NCBI GenBank assembly: GCA_023678885.1
Contig: CM042985.1
Location: 5,196,985-5,260,984 of the forward strand
Length of the DNA stretch: 64,000 nucleotides
Source: Pogostemon cablin
Taxonomy: Eukaryota; Streptophyta; Magnoliopsida; Lamiales; Lamiaceae
Reading direction: 5' to 3'
The notes below the pieces were generated by a model. The model ran no database searches. It had not been told where the DNA came from and saw only the letters and a list, made by a program, of their open reading frames with translations. Positions 13,393-24,193 of the stretch are shown piece after piece. Position 1 is the stretch's first letter, and the number at the start of each line of letters is the position of its first letter. The position numbers were made by a program, and so were the translations under genes.

Positions 13393-16300
13393 TCAGCTGG
13401 TTCCAGATGTCTTGGCAGCAAGGTGTGTAAGAGCACGTTTATGATATGTATAACGGAGCTTCTTGTATTTCTGTACAAAGGCTGGAAGATCAATTTCTCC
13501 ATCAAGAAGCTGCCTGTGCAGGGCCTCAGATTCCTCATCCGTCTTGCTCATTGCATCTGAAATAGTAAAATATAACTACTCAGTCTACTGCCTTAAAGAT
13601 CGTCAACTAAAACGTCAAGTTTCACTTGAAGAGGGTATACGAAAGTTTTGTGCCAATTGACCCTCGCAAGAAATTGAGTACATAAATGACATGCGGTGAT
13701 TATAACATAAACTAGATGATGTCGAACAATAATTACCATCAGAACATTATAAGTAAATTATTTTTATTTTCATTTAGTTGTCCAGATACATGCATAATAT
13801 AAAAGAGGACGTAAGGACTAATATTGAGATGAATGTTAACAAGATGAACTGAAAAAACAAATAGTCATCAATAACACTTGCTTTAAAGAGTTAAAGTAAT
13901 CCAAGTATTTTTCTCTTAGAAGGCGCTAGATGAAACTCCAGTGTACCTTGAAGTCGATGGAGGAGGGAGAAGGGAGAATAATGCTTTAAGGTCTCTTCTT
14001 TTTTCCTCTCTAAATCATGCAACTTTTCTTGAGCAGTAGCTAGCTCAGTAGTTCGGATTATTCTACACTGAAACCACAGACCACGTAGACCCAGAAAATA
14101 ACATTAAAATTGCAAATTGGAAGTTTATTAATGGAAAAATAATAATTATATGCAATCAAACAGAATTCACCTGATTCCTTAGCTCCATTATATGTGGTTC
14201 TTTTTCCAGATTCTCCCCTGTACTCGGGATAATTAACTATATTTAGCACAGACTAGAAAAGATAATGCAAAGCAGATAATGAAAATACAGCCAGAGAACA
14301 AAAAACTTACTAGCAAGCTGCAGTGTTTCATTCCTGAGTTCATCTCTGACCTGATGAGTAATAAACATAATGAATCTGTGAAATATTTATAAATTGCCAA
14401 GAAAACTGCCTCAACAGTTAACACAATAACCATAAGCATGAAGTGCACAAATGGCGGATAGTGAGAATACAGGCTCGACATACTTAGACACGAATCACAG
14501 ACACAATAGAGGGATAATTTACACATTTCCAAGGCCATTAGGGACTGAAATGCATCATCTTAAAACATAAATGCTGCAGGCATATTTCACATATTGCAAG
14601 CAAAATGATCAAATTTAACAAAACGAGCTCAAACTGACCCCCTAATGAAGAAGTTTCATGAACAGTTGTACATGTTTTCCATCTTAAAAAGCAACATTTA
14701 TACAATAAGAGATAATATAATCCTTTCCAAAATGTATGATATTTCAGATAAAAACGTGTACTGGCACAAATTTATGCCCCAGATACGAGACTTCAACTGC
14801 TTCAGGTACTTCACCAGATACAACACTTCAAAAACTTCATATAATTTACCGCTGATTGCACATACTTTTACATTGCATATATGGTTTAAAAGTACTCAAA
14901 ACTTTGAGTCCTTTAAATGATTGAATTATAAAATTCAAGCACCACATAATACATAACAGCAGACTACAAAGAAAATCGGAATTAGAAATCACACAAAACA
15001 GCAACTTACCCTGTTTTGAGTTTTGACGGGTTCTAGTGAATATAAAAGATTCTGATATGCTTCCTTGTCCGACAGAAGTTTTCTTAGCTCATCAACACTA
15101 GAAAAATTAGGTAACAAAGATGATAATGATGAGAAACTGTCTCAGGTAGTAAATTTCCTTTTAATGGTGAGAAACTTCTATACAGAATGAACAGACAAAG
15201 CAACAAGAAGACAGCTAAATAACAGTGAAAATATTCATTCATCAGTCTTACAAGCAAAAAAATGTACTTTTTCATGAGCCATATCCTCACCAAATTAGAA
15301 AGAAACATACCACCACTGAAAAATAGATGCCTCTCAAGTATCATTCTGAAGAACAATAATAATAACCTAAGTTAATTGATAAGGAAGACAACTCACCTCT
15401 TATCTTTCAATATAGCAATGATGCCCGCTGCCTCTGCTGGAGAAACATTTGATAGAGAGCTTGGGCGATCCGTCGGTCTTGATAATCCGAAGTTGCTAGA
15501 TGTGCTGGCTCCAGGCGTAGTGGGACGTGAAGAACTTGGTGAACTGACAACAGAAGGTGGATACCATGAATCTGTATGCATTTCCTGTGGGCGTGGTTGA
15601 GCTTGCTGCTCCTGAGACCCCCTGCAGTTAAATGCAGATAAAGCAAGATATTATATCACCCTAAACTAGAGAAGTAAATTGAGTTCCAACATAATATGAC
15701 CTTGGATGGATAGGAAATCAAAAGAGCATATGCCACAGATGACAGATCTCTACTGCAAAGAGCAGTGTGCTTCTGCATCACACAGACAATAACTTCTCAC
15801 ATAATCACATTCAACTATAATAAGGGTCAAACTTCGAAGTATATATCAAAAGGGATTATCCCGAAAGCAGAACATGGTAAATCAGGAATAGAAATATGCC
15901 ATTAAATACATGCCAATCATTTATCAGACACAGAGTGAAAGAGAAGAAAGCAGAAAGCAATCAACTTCAACCCATAAGACCATAAAACTCTTAAATCGAC
16001 CAAATTGCAAACATTATGTCTTCTCAGTAAAACTAAGAACCACAATTCAAAACTATTCATATGATCTCGAAATGCTTCACTAGGAGCTGGATAGCAGGGT
16101 AAGCAGGAAACAAAATTGACCAAGTGCCTACCCTAACAACAATGGTAGAAGAGAAATTGCATTGACGCGATGCCACTAAAGCAGATAACCTCTAATTATC
16201 ATAAATTGGAAAATTTCTTCATACCAGTGACAAGTAATTCAGAAGGATTGACCAAGAAGCTTTCTTTTCACAGAAAACACAACAAAATTTACCAACAGAG

Positions 16301-16415
16301 AAATTCCCAATCAAGGCACCTAGACCTACTTCAATCATAGGCCGGTGATCAAATTAAATTTACAAAAAAGAAATTAAAAACGGAAAAGGACTAATTACCA
16401 GAAATTTTTAAACAT
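13393..16415 (-). CDS. VPS37: VPS37 homologue, ESCRT-I subunit (Mod(r) domain)
   Basis: Seven exons on the minus strand: 16415-16399, 15621-15397, 15097-15010, 14350-14311, 14217-14171, 14067-13947 and 13556-13393. All introns are GT-AG and phases close to 702 nt (233 residues; plant VPS37 is around 220). Exon 1 encodes only MFKNF and two bases of a Trp codon. Exon 2 is a Ser/Pro-rich disordered stretch. From 'PAEAAGIIAILKDK' on, the helical Mod(r) domain runs to the end, with 'SVDELRKLLSDKEAYQNLL' and a C-terminal 'FVQKYKKLRYTYHKRALTHLAAK'. VPS37 holds the ESCRT-I heterotetramer together for sorting ubiquitinated cargo at endosomes. It lies next to the LOS4-type helicase, an order I recall from Arabidopsis too. 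Confidence 0.92.
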
Positions 16416-17220
16416 GACTTTGAAGAAGTCTCAGTCGTCGGTCGTCTGATAAAAAATCAATCAGGAAGAAGATTAGAGAGTTCGAAACCCTAAAAAAACA
16501 ATCAATCGATTTGTCGGAAGGAATTCCCAATATAATATGGATCGGATTATGATTGGAAATTTATGTAATTTTTTTTATTTTTTATTTTTGGATTCACAAC
16601 ATTTTCAAACTTAAGCGTGTTGTACTTCTCTCATTTCTGCGTTCACCAGTTTATTTCCTCTTCTCGCTAATTGTATTTCCGTCCTTCGAAATTCCAAAAT
16701 ATGCAATTCAGTCCCTATATTCTTTGGGATGCATTCCTGATGATTTTAGCCCTCTTCCTTTATTTTTAGTGTGTAAAATAAATTGCAAGTTATTATAATC
16801 ACTTTCATTAAAAATAAATTTTCATTTTCTAATTGACTTACATTTACGTTATATAAAATTAAAATAAATTTCTTTTAAAATTAGGAGTACTATATTTTAA
16901 TACAAAATATTTTATCAAATACCTTGCATTTATTTTTTAAAAATTTTTACTAACACTATCATCTCTTACGTTTATTCACTAGTATTTCTTATGATCCTTA
17001 AATTAAATCATTTCTTGAAATCACAATTTCTCTTTATTCTCAAAACAGCCCCAATTAATAAATTTTCATCACATCAGCTCCTTTACATGATCCAATAAGT
17101 TTACGGGCTTGTATTATTCTTTATAAACGACTTCATAAATGATGGCCCATATATATATGCATGCTTGACTGTTTATTTAATACTGTTGGCCCATTTAAGA
17201 ACCAATATTAAATCTAAAGT

Positions 17221-18035
17221 AATATAATAGCAAAGTGAAAAAGTCAAAATTGAGCCAATTTTTAATTTACACCCTTGGATTTGATTACTACAAGCCCTTT
17301 TGAATCTCATCCATTCATCACATTATTGAATCTTATCCATTCATCACAATTATGAGATTAGATCTTGGTCTTTGATTTGATACTTTATTTAAAATATACC
17401 TTATTTAATTTTTGTCATAATGATATCATATTTAATTAATTTTAATTTTAAGATTTTAAATTTCTCTCTTATTTATTCTAAAAAAATTTAATAGCAAAGT
17501 GAAAAAGTCAAAATTGAGCCAATTTTTAATTTACACCCTTGGATTTGATTACTATAAGCCCTTTTGAATCTCATCCATTCATCACATTATTGAATCTTAT
17601 CCATTCATCACAATTATGAGATTAGATCTTGGTCTTTGATTTGATACTTTATTTAAAATATACCTTATTTAATTTTTGTCATAATGATACCATATTTAAT
17701 TAATTTTAATTTTAAGATTTTAAATTTCTCTCTTATTTATTCTAAAAAAATTTAATTTAAGTAATATAATAGCAAAGTGAAAAAGTCAAAATTGAGCCAA
17801 TTTTTAATTTATACTCTTGGATTTGATTACTATAAGCCCTTTGAATCTCATCCATTCATCAAATTATTGAATCTTATCCATTCATCACAATTATGAGATT
17901 AGATCTTGGTCATTGATTTGATACTTTATTTAAAATATACCTTATTTAATTTTTGTCATAATGATACCATATTTAATTAATTTTAATTTTAAGATTTTAA
18001 ATTTCTATCTTATTTATTTTAAAAAAATTTAATTT
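17221..18035 (+). repeat. Three-copy tandem repeat, unit about 264-278 bp
   Basis: The landmark 'agcaaagtgaaaaagtcaaa' occurs at 17229, 17493 and 17771, and each unit ends with 'ctctcttatttattctaaaa' or a close variant. Within each unit a smaller block, 'atccattcatcacaattatga', is itself half-duplicated. Units differ by few substitutions, so the duplication is fairly recent. AT-rich and non-coding. Confidence 0.85.
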
Positions 18036-18890
18036 ATAATTTATGGTACTAATAATTAAGTTTACATTATGATTTATTTTTGTAATTATAATTATAATAA
18101 TAATGTATTTTTTGAAACTAAAATGTAGCTTGAAACTATATTGTAGTTTTAGCAATTAATTCATTATCAAATTATTTTCTTCTTTATTAATCATTTTGAA
18201 TTAATATTATTGGTCCTAACATCTTAATAATTTTAAATGAGTATGTGTAATCAACGGGTATTGATAAAAAAGTTTGGAACGATATTAAATTAATTTCTTC
18301 ATTATTAATAATGTTGAATTAATATTATTAGTCCTAACATCTTAATAATATTAAATTAAATGGGTATGTATGTGTAATTATTTGTTCCATGATCTATGGG
18401 TCTACTTGAAATGGAATTAAATTATTTTATATTTTTTTATTGAAATGGGTACGAATATGAGTAGTTGGATATTGATAAACGGGTTTGGATACCCTTGAAA
18501 GCGGACGAAGGGAGTAATTTTGAATTAATATTATTAGTCCTAACATCTTAATAATTATAAATGAGTATGTATGTGTAATCAACGGGTATTGATAAATGGA
18601 TTTGGAATGGAATTAAATTATTTTATATTTTTTTAATGAAACAGGTATGAATATGAATAGTTGGGTATTGATAAACGGGTTTGAGACGGGTATGAGGAGT
18701 ATATTTTTTTTAATAAAACGACTTAAAAATATTAATTTTTAGATGATATTTATTTACACACCGGATCTTCTGCGGCATTTTCGTGCATCATCTCTTGTGC
18801 CACGCGTTAAGTGATTGACACGTAGGAGGGAAATTAAATTCAATCATTCCCCCTAAGGTTTAAGGATTATGGTATAGTTTGCTCTCTCCT

Positions 18891-19196
18891 ACGTTTTCTC
18901 TCTTATTTATTTCAACAAAATTTAATTTATTATTTATGGTACTAACAATTAAGTTTATATTATAATTTATTTTTGTAATTATAATTATAATAATGTATTT
19001 TTTGAAACTAAAATGTAGTTTGAAACTATATTGTAGTTTTAGCAAACGTTTTCTCTCTTATTTATTCCAACAAAATTTAATTTATTATTTATGGTACTAA
19101 CGATTAAGTTTATATTATGATTTATTTTTGTAATTATAATTATAATAATAATGTATTTTTTGAAACTAAATGTAGTTTGAAACTATATTGTTATAT
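18891..19196 (+). repeat. Two-copy tandem repeat, unit about 155 bp
   Basis: 'acgttttctctcttatttat' starts the units at 18891 and 19046. A third, more distant relative of the same block ('ttatggtactaataattaag' to 'ctatattgtagttttagcaa') lies at about 18027-18155, directly after the larger tandem array. Confidence 0.8.
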
Positions 19197-20924
19197 TCAA
19201 AAAATATAATTATTTTATAAAAACGCTCAATATTTACCATTACTTTCTTTTAGTTATATATGTAAAATAATTTTTTTCTTAATCTTTTTACTGTTAAAAA
19301 AGAACATACTAGCATGGATTGAGGGATTGTATTACATTAAATTTTCAATTCTGAGAAATTCTATATAATTTCAACCGATTTTTTTTAACCAAAAATATAT
19401 CTAATCTAAGGCCTAAGCTGCTACAATTATGGTATAATCAATACATATTTTTAATTTTTAAAAAAATTACAAAAATTAGTAAATACCTAATATCTTCTAA
19501 AAATAAGAGTATAAACTAAAGTGCATGCACCTTTTTTTCAATACACGGCTATTCGATTTGTAGACCAACTAATTTGAGGGAAGTCAGAATGCACTGTCCA
19601 TTTACGAGTGGTATTCAATTCATAGATCAATTAACATTTTACACCAAAATTCTTTAAGCTCTATATCGATTGAACTCCACAGTTATTCATCATATCCGAT
19701 AGTTTTGAATCTGAGACTTTAGGAAATTTCACCTTAATGCATCTCATGCCCTCACCACTAGGTCAACTTTGGGTTGCATGCACTCTAGAAAACTTATAAT
19801 AAAAAGTATATGTATATGATCCAGCATAATTTATTTCTATAAAAAAAATTAATAACACACTTCATTAGCTACTTGATTAGTAAGTATACACTATTATTTC
19901 AACTGCAAGAGAGAAAAAGATGACAGGTTTTCCCTAGATCGATAATTATCTATTGTGTGATCATTGTCTAATGGATTGGTCAAGAACTCAATATAGATTC
20001 TTTAAATAATAAATTATTATAAAATCTTGCTTCTTTGGGATTAAATTGAAAGATAAAGCAATAATTAATAATGAAGGTTAAACAATTGGATAACATGCAA
20101 TTGGGCAGTAGAATCAATAGTGTAGATTGAGGCATGCTCCCATATGTTTGCCAGCATTGCTCACGTACTAAGCACTTAAAGCCACCAATTATGGTTTGTG
20201 TCTGATGTACTATGTATGTATGTGTGCATATATTCCAATATATTTTAATAATGGAAAACACCATGTCACACCATCCCATAGAAAAACTTCCAATGATAAA
20301 AAGTGATAAAAATATTTACTAATGAAATTGAGAGCTTTATCAACAAAATATTTTATTGTTAATTTTTATCTTTTATTTGTTGTGTTTATCATAGAACCAT
20401 TTTATATATATATATATATCTCAATCAATCAGCTATTGCCATTGGCTTCATGTTCATTTTACATCATATCCTATCTACCTATTGGTCCTATTCCTAGCTA
20501 CATTTGTATTTTATCCCCCAATGACAAATATAAAAAGAAGTCATTCCATTAATGTTGTGAAATTGTAACAAAAAGTTTTAGGGAGACAAATGGTGCCCAA
20601 TTTTGATTGATTTAACTTTTATCAAAGTAATTTGGGCACTGGATTAGACTTTTCAAAGCTAAATGTAGCTTCAATTACCTAACCTTTTATTCCAAACCAC
20701 ATATAATATGCTCAACCAATATTTATTAATCATAAGTTGTACATACAGGAAAATCAAATTGATACTCCATATAAATTGCAGTGTTAAGTGTTTATTTCTT
20801 ATAAATATAGTAATAGTTTCCTTTAAAATATTAGATTTATTATAATATATATATATTAAACAAAATAAATACTAGTACTACTTTTAAAGAAACATGGTGC
20901 ATAGAAAAATTACTTTTTAGAATT

Positions 20925-21259
20925 TCTAGTGTTACTTTTTACAATATTGTGTTATTATTAGAAGGTTAAAACTTATGAGTTTAACTCTTGTATGTTGGAT
21001 TGCACAAGGCATTTAAGGGTATAATATTTTGTTTTAAAGAGTATGCACTTTAATTTATAATACTCTAGATGAATGAGTATGTTGAAATATAAATTGTATT
21101 AATGTTTGAGTGATTTATATTTTTTTTCCAAAAAATGAATATTATAAACTTTTATACTAACTAAAGAGTATAACATTTAATATTATGTGAAGAGTATAAT
21201 TTTCTGAAACCGTCGAATTTGAGCATACCGTGCGTACAGACACGCAAGTTTTATTCAAA
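20925..21259. mobile_element. Decayed family B MITE-like element
   Basis: The right end 'gtgcgtacagacacgcaagt' and core words ('taaagagtataa', 'gggtataatattttgtttta') match the copies at 2281-2665 and 60845-61118, but the left end is eroded. The LTR retrotransposon was inserted right beside it, at CTTAC 21261-21265. Confidence 0.45.
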
Positions 21260-21260
21260 A

Positions 21261-21265
21261 CTTAC
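21261..21265. repeat. Target site duplication (CTTAC), left
   Basis: CTTAC directly precedes the TG of the left LTR. The same five bases follow the CA of the right LTR at 35223-35227. A 5-bp duplication is normal for Ty3/gypsy integrases. Confidence 0.93.
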
Positions 21266-22258
21266 TGTAACAACAAATATTGTATTTATTAAAATAATAA
21301 ACACAAAAGAAATTACAATGATAATCCGATATGGATTGAAGTTGAAAATTTAAGTGAACAGCTTCTATTCATCCTCTGATTTATCTCTTGCGTTGATTTC
21401 TTGACTTTTTCAACTTTCGGAGCCGGATCTTCGGATGAAGCTTGTCCGTGCTCGGGGTTGACTTGAAGCTTTAAAACGTTTATCCGGAGGCGTCGAGCCT
21501 TTGTTCGGATCAAACGTTGACTTGAATCTTTGTCGTGAAGTATGCCGCTCAATTTGGTAGAACGTTGACTTCACGGAGACTGCTGGATGAATTTGATAAA
21601 GAACACCAGATCGAAGAGGCTTAGCACCTTGGTCTTTGATCGGATGTGATTCTTGACTTGAATATATCTTGAACTTGACTTGAAGATCTTGAGCTTGGGC
21701 TTGGATCTTGATCTTGGTCTTCACTTGAATCTTCGCTTGATCTTGATCTTCAGAATTCTTCACTTGACTTGATCGAACTTGATTTTCACTTGAATCTTCA
21801 GAATTCTGCAGGTCTTCAGGATTTTCAGAGTGTTTGGAATAAGGACTGAAGGTCCTTATTTATAGGTAGAGAAAATAACCACTTGAGAGATATTTTCTCC
21901 TTCAAAAGATATGTCGGGCTTTAAGCCTGCTGGACTGGATACGGGCCTATTTAATTTAACTTGGCCTGTAGGATTTGACTTGGGCCTATTTAATTTAATT
22001 TGGCCTACCGGAATTGCTTTGCTGGGCTTGTTGACTTGAGTCAGACCCACTTGACTTGAATTGAGCCCATATGACTTAGATTAAGTCCATTTGACTTGGA
22101 TTTGGGCTCAAATAATTATATTAATTATCAATTATTTATTTATTTATTTATTTCAGGATTAGTTTATTTAAATTCCTTAATAAATAAATATTTAATTAAT
22201 ATTTAATATATTTTTCTTTGTATTTCATTTATTTAGACAATAAATTTAATTGCCTACA
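21266..22258 (-). repeat. 3' LTR of the Tat-type element (993 bp)
   Basis: Starts TG and ends CA (minus-strand reading TGTAGGCAATT...TTGTTACA) and matches 34240-35222 almost base for base. It contains a TATA-like 'TATAAATA' at 21857-21864 (minus), repeated 'ggcctatttaatttaa' blocks in U3 and many 'cttgacttgaa' words. Short open frames in it are not genes. Confidence 0.95.
21857..21864 (-). promoter_or_regulatory. LTR TATA box (3' LTR)
   Basis: TATAAATA on the minus strand, about 400 bp into the LTR. It is conserved in the other LTR at 34825-34832 and placed as the U3/R promoter of the element. Confidence 0.6.
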
Positions 22259-22275
22259 AATGCCCCCTTGCACTT
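22259..22275 (-). other. Polypurine tract of the LTR element
   Basis: On the minus strand the sequence just before the 3' LTR is a purine run with five G (AAGGGGGCATTTG), the expected position of the plus-strand primer. Confidence 0.6.
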
Positions 22276-22624
22276 TGTTCACTAAAATTTTCTTTGAAGT
22301 GGACAAATTGCAATATTTTTTAATAAGCTTCTCATACCCTTTACCTTTTTTCCTTCGGCCCAATTACACCTGCCGTCTATCAGGCCCATGCTTGTTGGAC
22401 TCATGATTATAAAATACAGGATTGAGCTACTTGGCTCAGCACAAACGCTTGTCTCTTCCTTTTGATATTAAGGAACATAACCTGCCAAGCTTGGTATATC
22501 CTCATCCATATCGCCATTAATATCCTGACTTTATATTCCCACGAAATAAATCTAAATATTTTGAGATAATACCAAATATTTATCCGTCTTATATTAGGAG
22601 TCACCCATTAGATATTCTTCCCAC

Positions 22625-22632
22625 TATATAAA
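22625..22632 (+). promoter_or_regulatory. TATA box of the antisense PMD gene
   Basis: TATATAAA is followed by a C/T-rich leader and a strong splice donor (CAAG/GTAAGG, exon end 22941). It is on the opposite strand to the retrotransposon's own transcription and about 370 bp inside the LTR boundary. Confidence 0.55.
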
Positions 22633-24193
22633 CAACACCCTCCTTCAACTCTTGTTCACATCTTAATCGCGTACCTTCGCTGCAAGAGCAAGTTTCACAT
22701 CCTTTCCTCGCCCTTTATTTATTTTCTTCATAACACACATTACTTTTTTTTTGTGTCGTCCTCAACAGACTATCAAAGGAGGCTTCAATAACTGCACCAA
22801 GCACTTACGTTCACCTGCTTAACAATGTAATCACCTCATATCTCTTCTTTACCAATCTTGCTTCTTTCTTGCTCTTTATCTTTTTCCTTTCTTTTTTTCT
22901 CTTGAATTGAACTGCTTACTTACCTTCACACAATCATCAAGGTAAGGTCCACCACTTGTTTTTTATATTCTTCCACTGTATCCCTTCGTTTTTTCCTTGT
23001 TTCATTGCTTGCGCATATATCTGTTTCTTTGCTTCTTGCTACTTTGCAATCTACATGGGCTCCCTTCAAGATTCCGTTGAACGAAGTTGACTGCCCCCCT
23101 CCTTGAATCTCCAACAATAGTGTTTCAATTGATGATGGACGCGGCTGTAGTTACAGACCCATACCCATAGAAGAAGACGGTGCTTCATACCCCAAGGTTA
23201 AAGTTGGACCAACATCATCGAGGTGGAGAGCAGTCGACGGCGGACCACCCATGGTGGTTGCTTGTCGGGCTCGCACCGTGAGGTGAAAAGCGGTCAACGG
23301 CGGACCACCCATGGTGGTTGCTTGTTGGGCTCACACCTCCTATGACGTTTGTGATGAATATATGGAAAGGAATCCGATCATGCGACTCAGCGTTGTGACG
23401 AGCAATGGTGGTAAGCAGCGGCTGTTCCGGTGAAGACACGGCTGAGCGCGGCTGAACGGCAATTTGCAACGGCAGGGATCGCGATTTTCCAGAGACGGCG
23501 GCGCGCAATAGCACGGTGGCTTCGATTTTCATGACCTCCGGCAATGACGGCGACGCATCAATGGTCAGTGATGGCTGGCAATTTTCCGGAGGCAGTGGTG
23601 GCTGGCGACTGGCGTGGCTGGACGGCGAGCGGTCGACAGGTATGGCCAGATCTGGCGGCGTACTGGTGGATTCATCTGAGTGACGATCGACTGTTCGTGA
23701 TTCTGGCAGCAACACTCGGTTGTGTGCAGTGTAGCCAATCGGTGACGAGCAGGGCTCGTTGATCTGGGTCGCCACTTTTCGGCGGAGCGCACAACCTTGG
23801 TTTTGACATTGAGGAAATCTGGCAGTGGAGAGAAGATCCCATTTTTTTTCTCTTGCAATTGGGATTACAGTTCACGTGCCTTCCTTAGGAGACGGATTGT
23901 GTCTTGACTCTTCTTTCAATTAATTAGACCCCTTAGTCACTTAACTTGGGCTTCATCCGTGGGCTTTAGTATATCCTCTATTGATCAACTTGGTGTATTT
24001 ATTTGGGCTTCAGCAAAACTTGCCTCAATATCTCACTTGGCGGCCCATCTGACCATAAGTTTAATTTACAATTTTAGACTCAATAATTAACTGACTCCAT
24101 TTATTTTGAGTCTTTTAATTAATTAAGTTCATAAACTTAAACTGATTCATGCCCATTTTCTGGTCCTCTAATATTCCACCATTTGTTTTGCAG
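22633..24193 (+). other. 5' leader, introns and GC-rich island upstream of the PMD exon
   Basis: The leader is pyrimidine-rich, with a good donor at 22942. At 23210-23860 base composition changes sharply to GC-rich (gcggcg, cggcgg words), and it includes a 60-bp tandem duplication (23221-23280 and 23281-23340). An intron acceptor (ttttgcag) ends at 24193. The first coding exon probably lies here, but I cannot define it; an open stretch with 'PIEEDGASYPK' near 23158-23200 is one candidate. Confidence 0.4.
23221..23340 (+). repeat. 60-bp tandem duplication in GC-rich island
   Basis: Two 60-bp units differ at nine positions by eye, seven of them G/A or C/T changes. Both contain 'cggaccacccatggtggttg'. 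Confidence 0.85.

Larger units (their letters stand above)
16416..21260. other. Intergenic region with local tandem duplications
   Basis: No gene seen. Apart from the VPS37 promoter near 16.4-16.6 kb, it holds a three-copy tandem array (17221-18035), repeated 'gtattgataaacgggtttgg' blocks near 18.25-18.69 kb, a two-copy 155-bp duplication (18891-19196) and a decayed family B element at its right end (about 20925-21259). The rest is AT-rich. Confidence 0.65.

Noticed and set aside
17221..18035. CRISPR-like or satellite array
   Set aside because: Units are 264-278 bp, contiguous, only three copies, in a plant genome; a local tandem duplication explains it.
21313..22050. ORFs inside the 3' LTR (and copies in 34287-35018)
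   Set aside because: Low-complexity reading of LTR repeats ('cttgacttga' words); present in both LTRs and without start context or domain.
23215..23775. 186-codon minus-strand ORF
   Set aside because: It lies in the GC-rich island, where stops are rare by chance, includes the 60-bp duplication as amino-acid repeats, and shows no family motif. It runs opposite to the PMD unit that has splice sites and motifs.
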